A program made the position numbers and the translations under genes. From Pontibacter coccineus (GTDB lineage: Bacteria > Bacteroidota > Bacteroidia > Cytophagales > Hymenobacteraceae), in NCBI RefSeq assembly GCF_030546575.1, contig NZ_JAUOTN010000002.1:558001-622000 (forward strand): 64,000 nucleotides of DNA. The letters are read 5' to 3'. Each line of letters starts with the position of its first letter. Position 1 is the first letter of the stretch. The notes beneath the pieces were generated by a model, which did not search any database, had not been told where the DNA came from, and was given only the letters and a program-made list of their open reading frames with translations. Positions 28,179-37,006 of this stretch are shown here, piece by piece.

Positions 28179-29246
28179 CTACAGAATTTCCATCTCCACA
28201 TCTCCACCCACCGGAAACCCAACGCAAGTTAATGTCATGCCGTTTTCGATATCCCGCTCGGTGAGCACCTCGTTATAGGACATCCATACCTTGCCCTTTA
28301 GTACCCGGGCCAGGCAACTGCCGCACTTACCGGTTTCGCAGCTGTAGGGCATGGCGATGCCAGCCTGCCTGGCACTCTGGAGGATGTTGTTGGGATATCG
28401 CGAAACGATCTGGTGCGTGCTTCCGCCAATATGCAATGTCACGTTGTGGGCTGCCGTGTCGGGTGGTATGACTTTGGCCGGCTTGCGGATGTCGGTGTTG
28501 AAGATCTCCTTGCGGATGTTACTCTCCGGTATACCGAACTGCCGCAGCGCAAACGACATCAGGCGCATGTAGTTATCAGGACCGCAGATGTAAAAAAGCA
28601 GCTCGTCGTGCGGCACTTTAGCAAGGGAACTGATAAAGCGCTGCAGCAGGTCTTTGTGAAGTCGCGCCCGGCTCAGGTCCGGGGAGTTGCTGTACAGAAA
28701 CTCGGTGTGCAGCCTCTCAGGGAATTGAGTTGAAAGCTGCTGGAGGGGTTTCAGGAACATGGCCCTCTCTGGGTAACTGTTGCTGTAGAAGAGCACTGCC
28801 GATAAGTCCGGACGGGCGTGGAGCAGCGTTTTGAGCAGCGAGTAAATGGGCGTAATGCCACTGCCGGCTGCCAGAAAGAAGATTTGCTTATAGTCCTTAC
28901 CTTTTTCGGGCAAAGTAAACAAACCAGCCGCTCCGGTCGTCATCAGTTTGTCGCCGACGCGGGCATTGTCGATCAGCATGCGGGAGAAGAGGCCGTTTTC
29001 AATGCGCTTCACACCAATCGTGAGCGGCTCCTGCAAGGCGGGGGAGGAAGTGATGGAGTAGGAGCGGCGGACTTCCCCCTGCGCGCTGTGGTGCACTAAA
29101 GTCAGGTATTGGCCGGCTTTGTACGGAAGTGGCTGGCCGTCCTCAGGCTCCAGCGCAAAGGTCTTCACGCCGGGAATTTCCTCCTGAATGTGGCGAATGA
29201 TCAGGCTGCGGTAGTATCTGTTGTCGTCAGGTATAGGATGTGTCAT
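28179..29246 (-). CDS. Ferredoxin-NADP reductase-like flavoprotein with 2Fe-2S domain
   Basis: 355 residues. The N-terminal FAD domain has RRSYSITSSP, the NAD(P) domain has AAGSGITPIYSLL, and the C-terminal plant-type ferredoxin domain has a CETGKCGSC...LTC cluster-binding pattern. This is the layout of PaaE/Hmp-like reductases, moving electrons from NAD(P)H through FAD to the iron-sulfur cluster and a partner oxygenase or desaturase. No partner is encoded nearby. It sits 30 bp downstream of the amylase gene on the same strand. Confidence 0.88.
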   Translation of the reverse strand: MTHPIPDDNRYYRSLIIRHIQEEIPGVKTFALEPEDGQPLPYKAGQYLTLVHHSAQGEVRRSYSITSSPALQEPLTIGVKRIENGLFSRMLIDNARVGDKLMTTGAAGLFTLPEKGKDYKQIFFLAAGSGITPIYSLLKTLLHARPDLSAVLFYSNSYPERAMFLKPLQQLSTQFPERLHTEFLYSNSPDLSRARLHKDLLQRFISSLAKVPHDELLFYICGPDNYMRLMSFALRQFGIPESNIRKEIFNTDIRKPAKVIPPDTAAHNVTLHIGGSTHQIVSRYPNNILQSARQAGIAMPYSCETGKCGSCLARVLKGKVWMSYNEVLTERDIENGMTLTCVGFPVGGDVEMEIL

Positions 29247-29276
29247 GTTCTGTGTTACGTGTAAAGGTTGCGCCTG

Positions 29277-31166
29277 CTAAGGGCAGTTTGCCAGTATGAG
29301 CCCCCATTTTCCAGCAACGGCTATTTTGTCCCCCTGCTTAATTTCCTTTGCGCTCAGTAGGTCTTTGAAACATCTTCCCGTTAATTCCGGCAAAGTAACT
29401 TCTGCTTCCTGAGGGCTGTTGTTGATCACCACGATGATATTTTCGCCTTTATAACTCCTCTCAAATACCAGCAGACTCCTCTCATCGTCGGCAAGCAATG
29501 TTTTGTAGGTGCCTGACTGCAGCGCGGGGTGCTCCTTCCTTATATGGATAAGCTTTTTATAATGTTCAAATAAAGGCTGGTTGATCTCCACTTTGTCAGG
29601 GGCATGGGTAGAGCCATCTGCATTGAAAACCTCATCATCGTATTGAATATCCGACCAGACCATGGGCTTTCTGGAGTCCGGATCATTACCGCCCCACATA
29701 CCCACCTCATCTCCATAGTAGACCATAGGGGCGCCTACATAGGTCATCTGCATGATCACAAAAAGTTTTTGAAGTTGGATGTCTTCTAGCTGCGGCTTGC
29801 GTGTAGAGTAATTGGGGTTGTTTAGCGCAACGGACGTGTTGAAATACTTGCCCCAGTCTCTGAAGTTCCCGATACCCCGATTGACAATGTGCGAGCCTAT
29901 TCTGTTAGAATCGTGGCTTCCGAACAGGTTCTGTGACACATAGGCTACCCCAAGTGGGTACAGTTCCCGCAGCGCCTTCAACTTGCTGTCAAATTCGGTG
30001 GACGAAATGCGCATGGTGTCGGGATTGAAAAAGAATTCAGCCGAGGCAAAGGCGAAGTTGTAGTTCATCTCCCCATCGAATTCATCTCCCTGCATGTAGG
30101 GTTTCACCTTATCCGGCGTGTCAACGATTTCGGCAGTCATATATGCTTCAGGATTGATAGAGCGGACATGCTTGCGCCATTTCTTCCAGAAAGGATGTCC
30201 AACGCAAAAGGCCACATCGAGCCTCCAGCCGTCGATGCCGTTTTCTATACCTTCGCCTTTGGGGTTCATCCAGCGTTCCGTGGCGTTAAAGATGTACTCC
30301 CGGGGCCCTTCCACAATACCGGTGCTGTCTTCCTGCAGCTCAGGAAGTGATTTCACCCCAAACCAGCCTTCGTAGTCGAAGGTGGTTCCTTTTTGAGGAT
30401 CGTTCCAGGATTTGATGATAAACCAATCCTTATAGGGTGAAGCCCGCTGGTTTTTTAAGACATCCTGAAAAGCAAAGCTGTTATAGCCCAGGTGGTTGAA
30501 CACTCCGTCAAATATGATACGCATGTCTCGCTTATGAGCCTCTTTGATCAGTTTTAGAGCCAATTCATCAGCGCTCGTCCATACCCAGGTAGTCGGATCC
30601 AGCGGATTTTCGGTTGCGATCAGCTTTCTGTCCCCTTCAGGGTCCGGACCGAAATTCGGGTCAATGTGATGGTAGCTTTCACCGTCGTATTTGTGCAGGG
30701 AGGGCGCTTGAAAAACCGGGTTTAAGTAGATGGCCGTGATGCCCAGGTCATGGAGGTAGTCCAGCTTATCGATTATACCCTGCAGGTCACCGCCGTAGCG
30801 CCGCCGTAGCAGGTGCTTCCACATTTCGTGCTCGCCATTCTGCTTCTCATATGCCTGCAACTGGTACCAATCGCTTCCCCAGGGGTGCACGTGCCACGCT
30901 TTTGGCGGTTCCTGCGGGTCTGCTCCCAGGATATCGGCAACGGTCGGGTTGTTGCTCTTGTCCCCATCCCGGAAGCGCTCCGGGAAAATTTGATACCAGA
31001 CTACTGTTTTCGCCCACTGCGGTACAAATTCAGCTTTTTCTTCTGTTGCCGGAACAACAGGCGTCTGCGCAGATTTTTGGGCTGCTTGCCTGCAAGCCGG
31101 GCTTACGATTAAAAGAAGGAGGGCCAGTAGTAGGAGTTTGATTTCCCCTGAAAATTGTGATTTCAT
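29277..31166 (-). CDS. GH13 alpha-amylase-family lipoprotein
   Basis: 629 residues. Lipoprotein signal with Cys in SPACRQ (~25), then a neopullulanase/cyclomaltodextrinase-like GH13 barrel: FDGVFNHLG, nucleophile Asp in DGWRLDVAF, acid/base Glu in AEIVD, and SHDSNRIGSHI. A C-terminal beta domain follows. It cleaves alpha-glucans at the cell surface or in the periplasm, as SusG-type lipoproteins do, but no SusC/SusD pair lies nearby. It is transcribed before the ferredoxin reductase gene. Confidence 0.9.
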   Translation of the reverse strand: MKSQFSGEIKLLLLALLLLIVSPACRQAAQKSAQTPVVPATEEKAEFVPQWAKTVVWYQIFPERFRDGDKSNNPTVADILGADPQEPPKAWHVHPWGSDWYQLQAYEKQNGEHEMWKHLLRRRYGGDLQGIIDKLDYLHDLGITAIYLNPVFQAPSLHKYDGESYHHIDPNFGPDPEGDRKLIATENPLDPTTWVWTSADELALKLIKEAHKRDMRIIFDGVFNHLGYNSFAFQDVLKNQRASPYKDWFIIKSWNDPQKGTTFDYEGWFGVKSLPELQEDSTGIVEGPREYIFNATERWMNPKGEGIENGIDGWRLDVAFCVGHPFWKKWRKHVRSINPEAYMTAEIVDTPDKVKPYMQGDEFDGEMNYNFAFASAEFFFNPDTMRISSTEFDSKLKALRELYPLGVAYVSQNLFGSHDSNRIGSHIVNRGIGNFRDWGKYFNTSVALNNPNYSTRKPQLEDIQLQKLFVIMQMTYVGAPMVYYGDEVGMWGGNDPDSRKPMVWSDIQYDDEVFNADGSTHAPDKVEINQPLFEHYKKLIHIRKEHPALQSGTYKTLLADDERSLLVFERSYKGENIIVVINNSPQEAEVTLPELTGRCFKDLLSAKEIKQGDKIAVAGKWGLILANCP

Positions 31167-31341
31167 GAAGATGAAGTTTGGAATAGGCTCCCCTCGTTGA
31201 AAAGAAGCTTATACCTGTTGTAAACTGTTTGGTGACGGCACTGCATGTATTTGGCCTTTCTGACAGAGGCTCGTGCTATACCTTCACAATATATAGAAAT
31301 TTACTTCTTAACTTAAAGGCCGGTTTTATTTATACCTGACC

Positions 31342-32475
31342 ATGGCACAGATCCATCCGAAAACCACTCCCATATACCAGACCTCGGTGTTCACCTTTGA
31401 AGACCTGAACGACCTGGAGCTCTACTTTGAGCAACCGGACCAAAAGTACATGTACACCCGCTATGGCAATCCCAACTCTGATGAGTTGGCCGAAGAGGTG
31501 AACAAACTGGAGGGCGGTGCCGGTGCAGTGGCCACTTCGTCGGGGATGTCGGCTATTTTGACGGCGGTGCTCACGTATTGCCAGTCCGGCGACCACGTGC
31601 TTTGCGCTGAGGAAATCTACGGTGGCTCAGCTGCCTTGCTCTCGCAGGAACTGACCCGCATGGGGATAGCGGTGAGCTACGTGCCAAGCGACAATCTCTA
31701 TACCCTGGAGGAGTTTGTGCAGCCTAACACCAAACTGCTGCTGGCCGAGACCATGAGCAATCCGCTGCTGCAGGTGGTGGACCTGAAGCGCCTGGCAGAA
31801 GAGACGAAGCGCACGGGTATAAAGCTTGTGGTGGACAACACCTTCGCCTCGCCGGTCATTACCAAGCCACTGGCATTAGGCGCTGACCTGGTCATCCACA
31901 GCGTGACCAAATACCTGTCGGGGCATAGCGATGTGACGGCGGGTGTAGTAGTGGCTGGAACCCCGGAAGACAGCAGCCGGAGCAAGCAGATCATGCGTAC
32001 CTACGGCCTCAACCTAAGCCCCTTTGAGAGTTGGCTGGCGGCCCGCGGACTTAAAACCCTGAAGCTGCGGATGCGCCAGCACTGCACCAACGCGCAGGCG
32101 ATAGCTGAAATGTTGGAACAGCACCCGCACGTAAAGCAGGTATGGTATCCGGGTTTAGCCCAGCATCCGCAGCACCAGTTGGCCAAAGAGCAGGGGCAAG
32201 GCATGTTTGGCGGTATGCTGTCTTTCAAACTGAAAGACGATGCGCCGGAAACGGTAAACACCTTTATGCAAGCCCTGCAGCAAATCCCCTTTGCCCCTTC
32301 GCTGGCGGGCGTGAGCACTTCCATTTCACACCCGCTCCGCACCTCGCACCGCAGCCTTAGCCCAGCGCAGCAACAGAAACTCGGCATCACACTGGGGCTG
32401 ATCCGTTTGTCGGTAGGTATAGAGGAAACCGAAGAACTACTGGCTGATCTGAAGCAGGCGCTGGATAGGATTTAG
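31342..32475 (+). CDS. PLP-dependent transsulfuration enzyme (cystathionine gamma-synthase/lyase family)
   Basis: 377 residues. Cys/Met metabolism PLP fold: YTRYGNPNSDELAEEV, ATSSGMSAI, LVVDNTFASP, and the PLP-lysine in SVTKYLSGHSDV (~190). The C-terminus carries SLAGVSTSISHP. It could be cystathionine gamma-synthase, gamma-lyase or methionine gamma-lyase; sequence by eye does not separate them. A TATACCT motif ends four bases before the start codon. Confidence 0.88.
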   Translation: MAQIHPKTTPIYQTSVFTFEDLNDLELYFEQPDQKYMYTRYGNPNSDELAEEVNKLEGGAGAVATSSGMSAILTAVLTYCQSGDHVLCAEEIYGGSAALLSQELTRMGIAVSYVPSDNLYTLEEFVQPNTKLLLAETMSNPLLQVVDLKRLAEETKRTGIKLVVDNTFASPVITKPLALGADLVIHSVTKYLSGHSDVTAGVVVAGTPEDSSRSKQIMRTYGLNLSPFESWLAARGLKTLKLRMRQHCTNAQAIAEMLEQHPHVKQVWYPGLAQHPQHQLAKEQGQGMFGGMLSFKLKDDAPETVNTFMQALQQIPFAPSLAGVSTSISHPLRTSHRSLSPAQQQKLGITLGLIRLSVGIEETEELLADLKQALDRI

Positions 32476-32592
32476 TGATTGAGTGATTTAGTGAATGAGT
32501 GAGTTAGAAAGATTTTGAGGAGGTATACCTGAACCTGGAGTTACAGGTATAGACACAGTGTAAAACCACCTCACATTATAAACACCATACCT
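32476..32592. repeat. Single-arm TGAGTGA repeat and AGGTATACCT palindrome
   Basis: GTGATTGAGTGATTTAGTGAATGAG follows the stop of the PLP enzyme. It is the same word family as the arms at 55.7 and 59.5 kb, but here without a matching second arm. The gap to ispE also holds a palindromic AGGTATACCT (32521) and a further AGGTATA. Confidence 0.5.
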
Positions 32593-33399
32593 ATGCTGGA
32601 TTTTCCGAATGCAAAGATAAACCTGGGATTGCTGGTGACGGAGAAGCGTCCGGACGGATTTCATAACTTGGAGTCTTGCTTTTACCCGGTGCGTTGGTGC
32701 GATGCCCTGGAGATCGTAACAGCTGATACGGAAGCCTTTACCATGAGCGGGCTGCCCGTTCCCGGCAACGCGGATTCGAACCTGTGTCTGAAGGCTTATC
32801 GCTTGCTGCAGCAGGACTTTCAGTTGCCTCCGCTGCACATGCACCTGCACAAGGCCATCCCGATGGGAGCGGGTCTGGGAGGCGGCTCGGCGGACGCAGC
32901 TTTTGCCCTGAAGCAACTCAACAGCCTGTTCGAGCTCAACCAGAGCGAAGACCAGCTCGAGGCTTATGCCCGTCAACTCGGCAGCGACTGCGCTTTCTTT
33001 ATCCGGAACAAACCGGTGATCGCAGTGGAAAAGGGTGATGTGTTCAAGCCGGTGGAATTGGACCTAAGCGGCTATACCTGTGTGATCGTATATCCGGGCA
33101 TCCATATCACCACGGCCGAGGCCTATGGCAACATCGTGCCTAAAAAGCCCAGCTGCGGCATTGAGATGTACCTGAAGCAGGATGTGCAGGTATGGAAAGA
33201 GGTACTTCACAATGACTTTGAGGAGGCGCTATTCCCGCGCTATCCGGAGCTGGTAGGTATAAAAGAGCAGCTCTACAGTGCAGGTGCCGACTACGCCTCC
33301 ATGACCGGTTCAGGGTCGGCCATGTACGGTCTTTTCAAAACAGAACCTGAAAACTTAGTCTTTCCCGGCCACTACCTGCTCTGGAAGGGGCTGCTTTAA
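32593..33399 (+). CDS. ispE: 4-diphosphocytidyl-2-C-methyl-D-erythritol kinase
   Basis: 268 residues. GHMP kinase ATP loop PMGAGLGGGSADAAF (~93-107), an N-terminal NAKINLGL motif and C-terminal MTGSGSAMYGLF. It phosphorylates CDP-methylerythritol in the MEP isoprenoid pathway. Its last 45 bp overlap the 3' end of the convergent EamA gene, so both coding ends share DNA. Confidence 0.95.
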   Translation: MLDFPNAKINLGLLVTEKRPDGFHNLESCFYPVRWCDALEIVTADTEAFTMSGLPVPGNADSNLCLKAYRLLQQDFQLPPLHMHLHKAIPMGAGLGGGSADAAFALKQLNSLFELNQSEDQLEAYARQLGSDCAFFIRNKPVIAVEKGDVFKPVELDLSGYTCVIVYPGIHITTAEAYGNIVPKKPSCGIEMYLKQDVQVWKEVLHNDFEEALFPRYPELVGIKEQLYSAGADYASMTGSGSAMYGLFKTEPENLVFPGHYLLWKGLL

Positions 33400-34296
33400 C
33401 TTTTTGCGACGCTCGCTGTAAGTGTCCAGCACCGGGTGGATGAACACACTGACCAGGATGATGGTGGCCCCGATGTAGAAGTTGGAGGTCATCTGCTCAT
33501 TCTCGTTGAAGATGAGCCAGGCCAGCAGGATGCCGTAGATCGGCTCCATGTTCACAGTCAGGTTCATGGTATAGGCCGATATTTTCTGCATCAGCCTGAC
33601 AGAAGCGGTATAGGCGTACACCGTACACACCAGTGCCAACACCAGCAGGTATACCCAGTCCATGCCGTTCATGGCAAAGCTCAGCGTACCCGTCTCCGTA
33701 AACAGTTCGGCATAGATTGGGAAGAACAACGCCGTGCCGATGCAGGCGCCTGCCATTTCGTAAGCGGTGATGGTAGTGGAAGGATGCTTCTTGGCCAGAC
33801 GGGCGTTGATGATGGTAAAGATCGCGCCCAGCAGCGCAGCACCCACTGCCATACCGATGCCCAGCATGTTGTCAAATTCCGTCTCAGCCTGGAAAATAAT
33901 GTAGAGGCCTACCAGTATGATGACACCCAGCAGGATTTCGTGGAATTTTAGTTTTTTGCTGGTGAAGGCGGGTTCCAGCAGGGCCGTCCACAAACTGCAG
34001 GTGGCCATACCTACCAGGCACAGCGAAACCGACGAGATGCGGGCCGAGGCAAAAAACAGGATCCAGTGCGCCGAGATCATCAACCCTACACCCATGATGA
34101 TGGACGTATTGGTGCGCCCCAGCCAGAACTTCGTCTTACGCCGGTAAATGATAACACCCAGCGCCAGTGCCGCAATGAGCGTGCGAAGGAATACCAGCTC
34201 TACTGCCGGAATCGTGATCAATTTGCCCAATATGGCGGTGAAGCCCCATAACAATATAATGAAATGGAGTTCGATAAAATCCTTGAGACGCGGCAT
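33355..34296 (-). CDS. EamA/DMT-family transporter
   Basis: 313 residues with ten predicted membrane helices and two EamA repeats; a typical GISAHWILFFASAR-like helix is present in the first repeat. It is a drug/metabolite or amino-acid exporter of unknown substrate. Its ATG overlaps the stop of the lptG-type gene (TAATG), showing translational coupling. The C-terminal 15 codons overlap ispE convergently. Confidence 0.88.
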   Translation of the reverse strand: MPRLKDFIELHFIILLWGFTAILGKLITIPAVELVFLRTLIAALALGVIIYRRKTKFWLGRTNTSIIMGVGLMISAHWILFFASARISSVSLCLVGMATCSLWTALLEPAFTSKKLKFHEILLGVIILVGLYIIFQAETEFDNMLGIGMAVGAALLGAIFTIINARLAKKHPSTTITAYEMAGACIGTALFFPIYAELFTETGTLSFAMNGMDWVYLLVLALVCTVYAYTASVRLMQKISAYTMNLTVNMEPIYGILLAWLIFNENEQMTSNFYIGATIILVSVFIHPVLDTYSERRKKLKQPLPEQVVAGKD

Positions 34297-35372
34297 TAGC
34301 GGGGAATATAACGGTAAAGCAGGAATCCTATACCTGTGAAAATAATACTCGGCACCCAGGCCGCATACATCGGGTCGAGGTCACCGACCTGCGCCAGGCT
34401 GCGACTCGTGATCACGAAGATAATGAAGACAAAGGCCAGGAAGAAGCCCAGCGCAATCTGCATACCTACGCCGCCTCGTGCCTTGCGGGCACTCACGATC
34501 ACCCCAATCACGGTAAGGATGATGATGGCAAAGGGGTAGCTGTAGCGTTCGTATTTCTCGATCAGGTAGGTTTCGATATCGTCGGCACCACGGCTTATTT
34601 TCTCGTCGATAAAGCGGTTGAGCTCCGGCAGCGTCATGGTCTGCTCCAGTTTGTAAGTACTCTCGAAGTCTTTGGGCAGCATGTTGAGTGTTGTGTCCAG
34701 TGCTCCGCCGTGGTAGATGCTCTCATTCTCACCGTCGAAGGTGCGCAGGGTATAGCGGTCTACACTCCATTTTTGCCTCTCCGGATTCCACTGCACACTG
34801 CTGGCCGATAGTCTCTTGCTCAGATTAGTGCCCTTTATCTCCTCAATGGCGAAGTTGTAGCCTACGTGCGCCGTGTTGTTGTAGCTCTCCATGTACACGT
34901 AAGTGTCAGGCGCTATTTTGAGGTGGATGTTGCGACTGTCGTAGGTAAACGGGCTTTTTACATACTTCACCTGAAAGGCCACACTCTCTTTGTTTGAGTT
35001 CGGAATCACCCAGCCGATCAAAGCAAAAATCAGGGCTCCGATAATGGTAGCCCCGATCAGGTAAGGCACCAGGAAACGCCTGAAGCTCACGCCGCCACTC
35101 AAAATGGCCACAATCTCGGTGTGTGAGGCCATTTTGGAGGTTACAAACACCGTCGCGATGAACACCGTGATCGGGCTCAGCATATTCGCATAGAACGGGA
35201 TCAGGTGGATGTAGTAATCGAAGATGATCTCAGAAATGGGCACACTGTGCTTGATGAAGTCGTCGTTCTTCTCCGTGAAGTCAATCACCAGAATCACCGA
35301 GACCATGATCAGCACCGTGAACACATACGTGGTCAGGAACTTCTTCAGGATGTATTTGTCAATTAGCTTCAA
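34296..35372 (-). CDS. LptF/LptG-family permease (YjgP/YjgQ)
   Basis: 358 residues: three N-terminal membrane helices, a periplasmic beta-jellyroll (~130-265), then three C-terminal helices. This is the topology of the LptF/LptG transmembrane subunits that, with the LptB ATPase, extract LPS from the inner membrane. Starting MKLIDKYILKKFL fits the LptG side better, but by eye LptF and LptG are not separable. It lies in the conserved Bacteroidota order tgt-lptG and overlaps the EamA start. Confidence 0.9.
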   Translation of the reverse strand: MKLIDKYILKKFLTTYVFTVLIMVSVILVIDFTEKNDDFIKHSVPISEIIFDYYIHLIPFYANMLSPITVFIATVFVTSKMASHTEIVAILSGGVSFRRFLVPYLIGATIIGALIFALIGWVIPNSNKESVAFQVKYVKSPFTYDSRNIHLKIAPDTYVYMESYNNTAHVGYNFAIEEIKGTNLSKRLSASSVQWNPERQKWSVDRYTLRTFDGENESIYHGGALDTTLNMLPKDFESTYKLEQTMTLPELNRFIDEKISRGADDIETYLIEKYERYSYPFAIIILTVIGVIVSARKARGGVGMQIALGFFLAFVFIIFVITSRSLAQVGDLDPMYAAWVPSIIFTGIGFLLYRYIPR

Positions 35373-35382
35373 GCTGCGCTAT

Positions 35383-35497
35383 TTAAGTTTAGGAATTTAG
35401 GAGTTTGGGGGTTTAGGAATAAGAAAGATAGTTGTGTTTTATGTAATGTAAAACTTACAACTCTCTAAATCTTAAACTCCTCAACTCTCAAATTACA
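35383..35497. repeat. Intergenic inverted repeat between tgt and lptG
   Basis: TTTAGGAATTTAGGAGTTTGG on the left, and ACTCTCTAAATCTTAAACTCC with CTCAACTCTCAAATT on the right. It fills the gap between the tgt stop and lptG start, both on the minus strand. Confidence 0.75.
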
Positions 35498-36623
35498 ATC
35501 GTGTCATCAGTTTCTTCACCATCACGTCCTTCCAATCGCGGAAAGTGCCGGCTATGATGTGCTGGCGGGCCTGCTTGACCAGCCAGAGGTAGAAGGTCAG
35601 GTTGTGCACGCTGGCGATCTGCCCGGCCAGGTACTCGCCGCTGTGTACCAGGTGGCGAAGATAAGCCTTGCTGTAGAACGTGCTCACATAGCCACCTAGT
35701 TCCGCATCGATCGGACTGTGGTCGGTGGCCCACTTCAGGTTGCGGATGTTGATGATGCCCTGTGTCGTAAACAGCATGCCGTTGCGGGCGTTGCGGGTCG
35801 GCAGCACGCAGTCAAACATATCCACTCCGAGGGCGATGTTCTCCAAAATATTGGCCGGCGTACCCACGCCCATCAGGTAGCGCGGCTTGTCGGCTGGCAG
35901 GATGTCGCATACCACTTCGGTCATCTCATACATCATCTCGGCCGGTTCGCCCACTGACAGTCCACCGATGGCGTTGCCCTCGCGCCCAAAGCTGGCAATG
36001 GTCTCGGCCGACTGCACGCGCAGGTCTTTGTAAGTACTGCCCTGCACGATCGGGAAGAGCGTCTGGTCGTAGCCGTACTTCGGTTCTGTAGAGTCGAAAC
36101 GGTCGACGCAGCGCTGCAGCCAGCGGTGGGTGCGCTCCATCGAGTTCTTGGCGTAGGTATAGTCGCAGGGGTAGGGGGTGCACTCGTCAAAGGCCATGAT
36201 GATGTCGGCCCCGATGGTGCGCTGAGTGTCCATCACGTTCTCCGGCGTGAAATCGAGCGCAGAGCCGTCGATGTGGGACTTGAACTTCACGCCTTCTTCC
36301 TTGATCTTGCGCGTTCCGGCCAGCGAGAACACCTGGTAGCCGCCGCTGTCAGTCAGGATCGGGCGGTCCCATCCGTTGAATTTGTGCAAGCCACCGGCCT
36401 GCTCGAGTATATTCAGGCCCGGGCGCAGGTATAGGTGGTAGGTGTTGCCCAATATGATCTCGGCCTTGATGTCGTCTTTGAGCTCGCGCTGGTGCACGGC
36501 CTTCACGGTTCCTGCCGTACCTACGGGCATGAAGATCGGGGTTTCGATGGCGCCGTGCGCCGTCTCTACCACCCCGGCACGGGCCTTCGACTGTGTATCT
36601 TTTGCTACTAATGAAAACTGCAT
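35493..36623 (-). CDS. tgt: Queuine tRNA-ribosyltransferase
   Basis: 376 residues. TIM-barrel Tgt: FMPVGTAGTVKAVHQ, nucleophile/active-site Asp in LTDSGGYQVFS, DIIMAFDECTPYP, GGLSVGEP, and the zinc-type Cys/His region near residues 300-330 (DCVLPTRNARNG lies before it). It inserts a queuine precursor at G34 of tRNA Asp, Asn, His and Tyr. A TATCTTTG promoter element lies 100 bases upstream. Confidence 0.95.
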   Translation of the reverse strand: MQFSLVAKDTQSKARAGVVETAHGAIETPIFMPVGTAGTVKAVHQRELKDDIKAEIILGNTYHLYLRPGLNILEQAGGLHKFNGWDRPILTDSGGYQVFSLAGTRKIKEEGVKFKSHIDGSALDFTPENVMDTQRTIGADIIMAFDECTPYPCDYTYAKNSMERTHRWLQRCVDRFDSTEPKYGYDQTLFPIVQGSTYKDLRVQSAETIASFGREGNAIGGLSVGEPAEMMYEMTEVVCDILPADKPRYLMGVGTPANILENIALGVDMFDCVLPTRNARNGMLFTTQGIINIRNLKWATDHSPIDAELGGYVSTFYSKAYLRHLVHSGEYLAGQIASVHNLTFYLWLVKQARQHIIAGTFRDWKDVMVKKLMTRL

Positions 36624-36723
36624 GGTCTGTGATTGTCAGCGCACTATGCTACAAGAAGCAAGCCAACTGCTTGAGCAGCCCGAGGGCCACCGGTTTTTGC
36701 TAAATGGTTATCGAAATAATCCG

Positions 36724-36731
36724 CAAAGATA
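36724..36731 (-). promoter_or_regulatory. Putative -7 element for tgt
   Basis: Minus-strand TATCTTTG, a perfect TAnnTTTG, with a possible TTTG 15 bases upstream (36747-36750). Confidence 0.5.
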
Positions 36732-36802
36732 CATCGCGCGGACCCACAAAACATAAACAATTATTAAATCATGAAGATGTTCGTAAATGGCTTAATTATA
36801 CC

Positions 36803-36810
36803 TATTTTTG
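36803..36810 (+). promoter_or_regulatory. Putative -7 element for GT2-sigma operon
   Basis: TATTTTTG matches TAnnTTTG and lies ~200 bases before the TTG start of the glycosyltransferase. Confidence 0.35.
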
Positions 36811-37006
36811 GTAGTTACTTGTGCCGTGCCGGATTAGGAATTCAGAATCGGGGATGATGCTGAGGCCAGCAATTTCCTTTGCCAGGCAGATGGGCCTTTT
36901 CTGCCAGTTAATTCGGAGGAATTGTTTATGTGCTGCGGCTCCGTGCTATTTTGAAAACTCCGGTGAGCGACAAGATAACTATCCAACTATCAACAGTTAG
37001 CAAGAT

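Larger units (their letters stand above)
36624..37006. promoter_or_regulatory. 383 bp divergent promoter region (tgt / glycosyltransferase)
   Basis: Holds a minus-strand TATCTTTG for tgt (36724-36731) and a plus-strand TATTTTTG (36803-36810) upstream of the glycosyltransferase, plus one TATACCT motif adjoining the latter. No gene is seen. Confidence 0.55.

Noticed and set aside
29277..31166. Polysaccharide utilisation locus around the GH13 lipoprotein
   Set aside because: No SusC, SusD or regulator nearby; the neighbour is a ferredoxin reductase.
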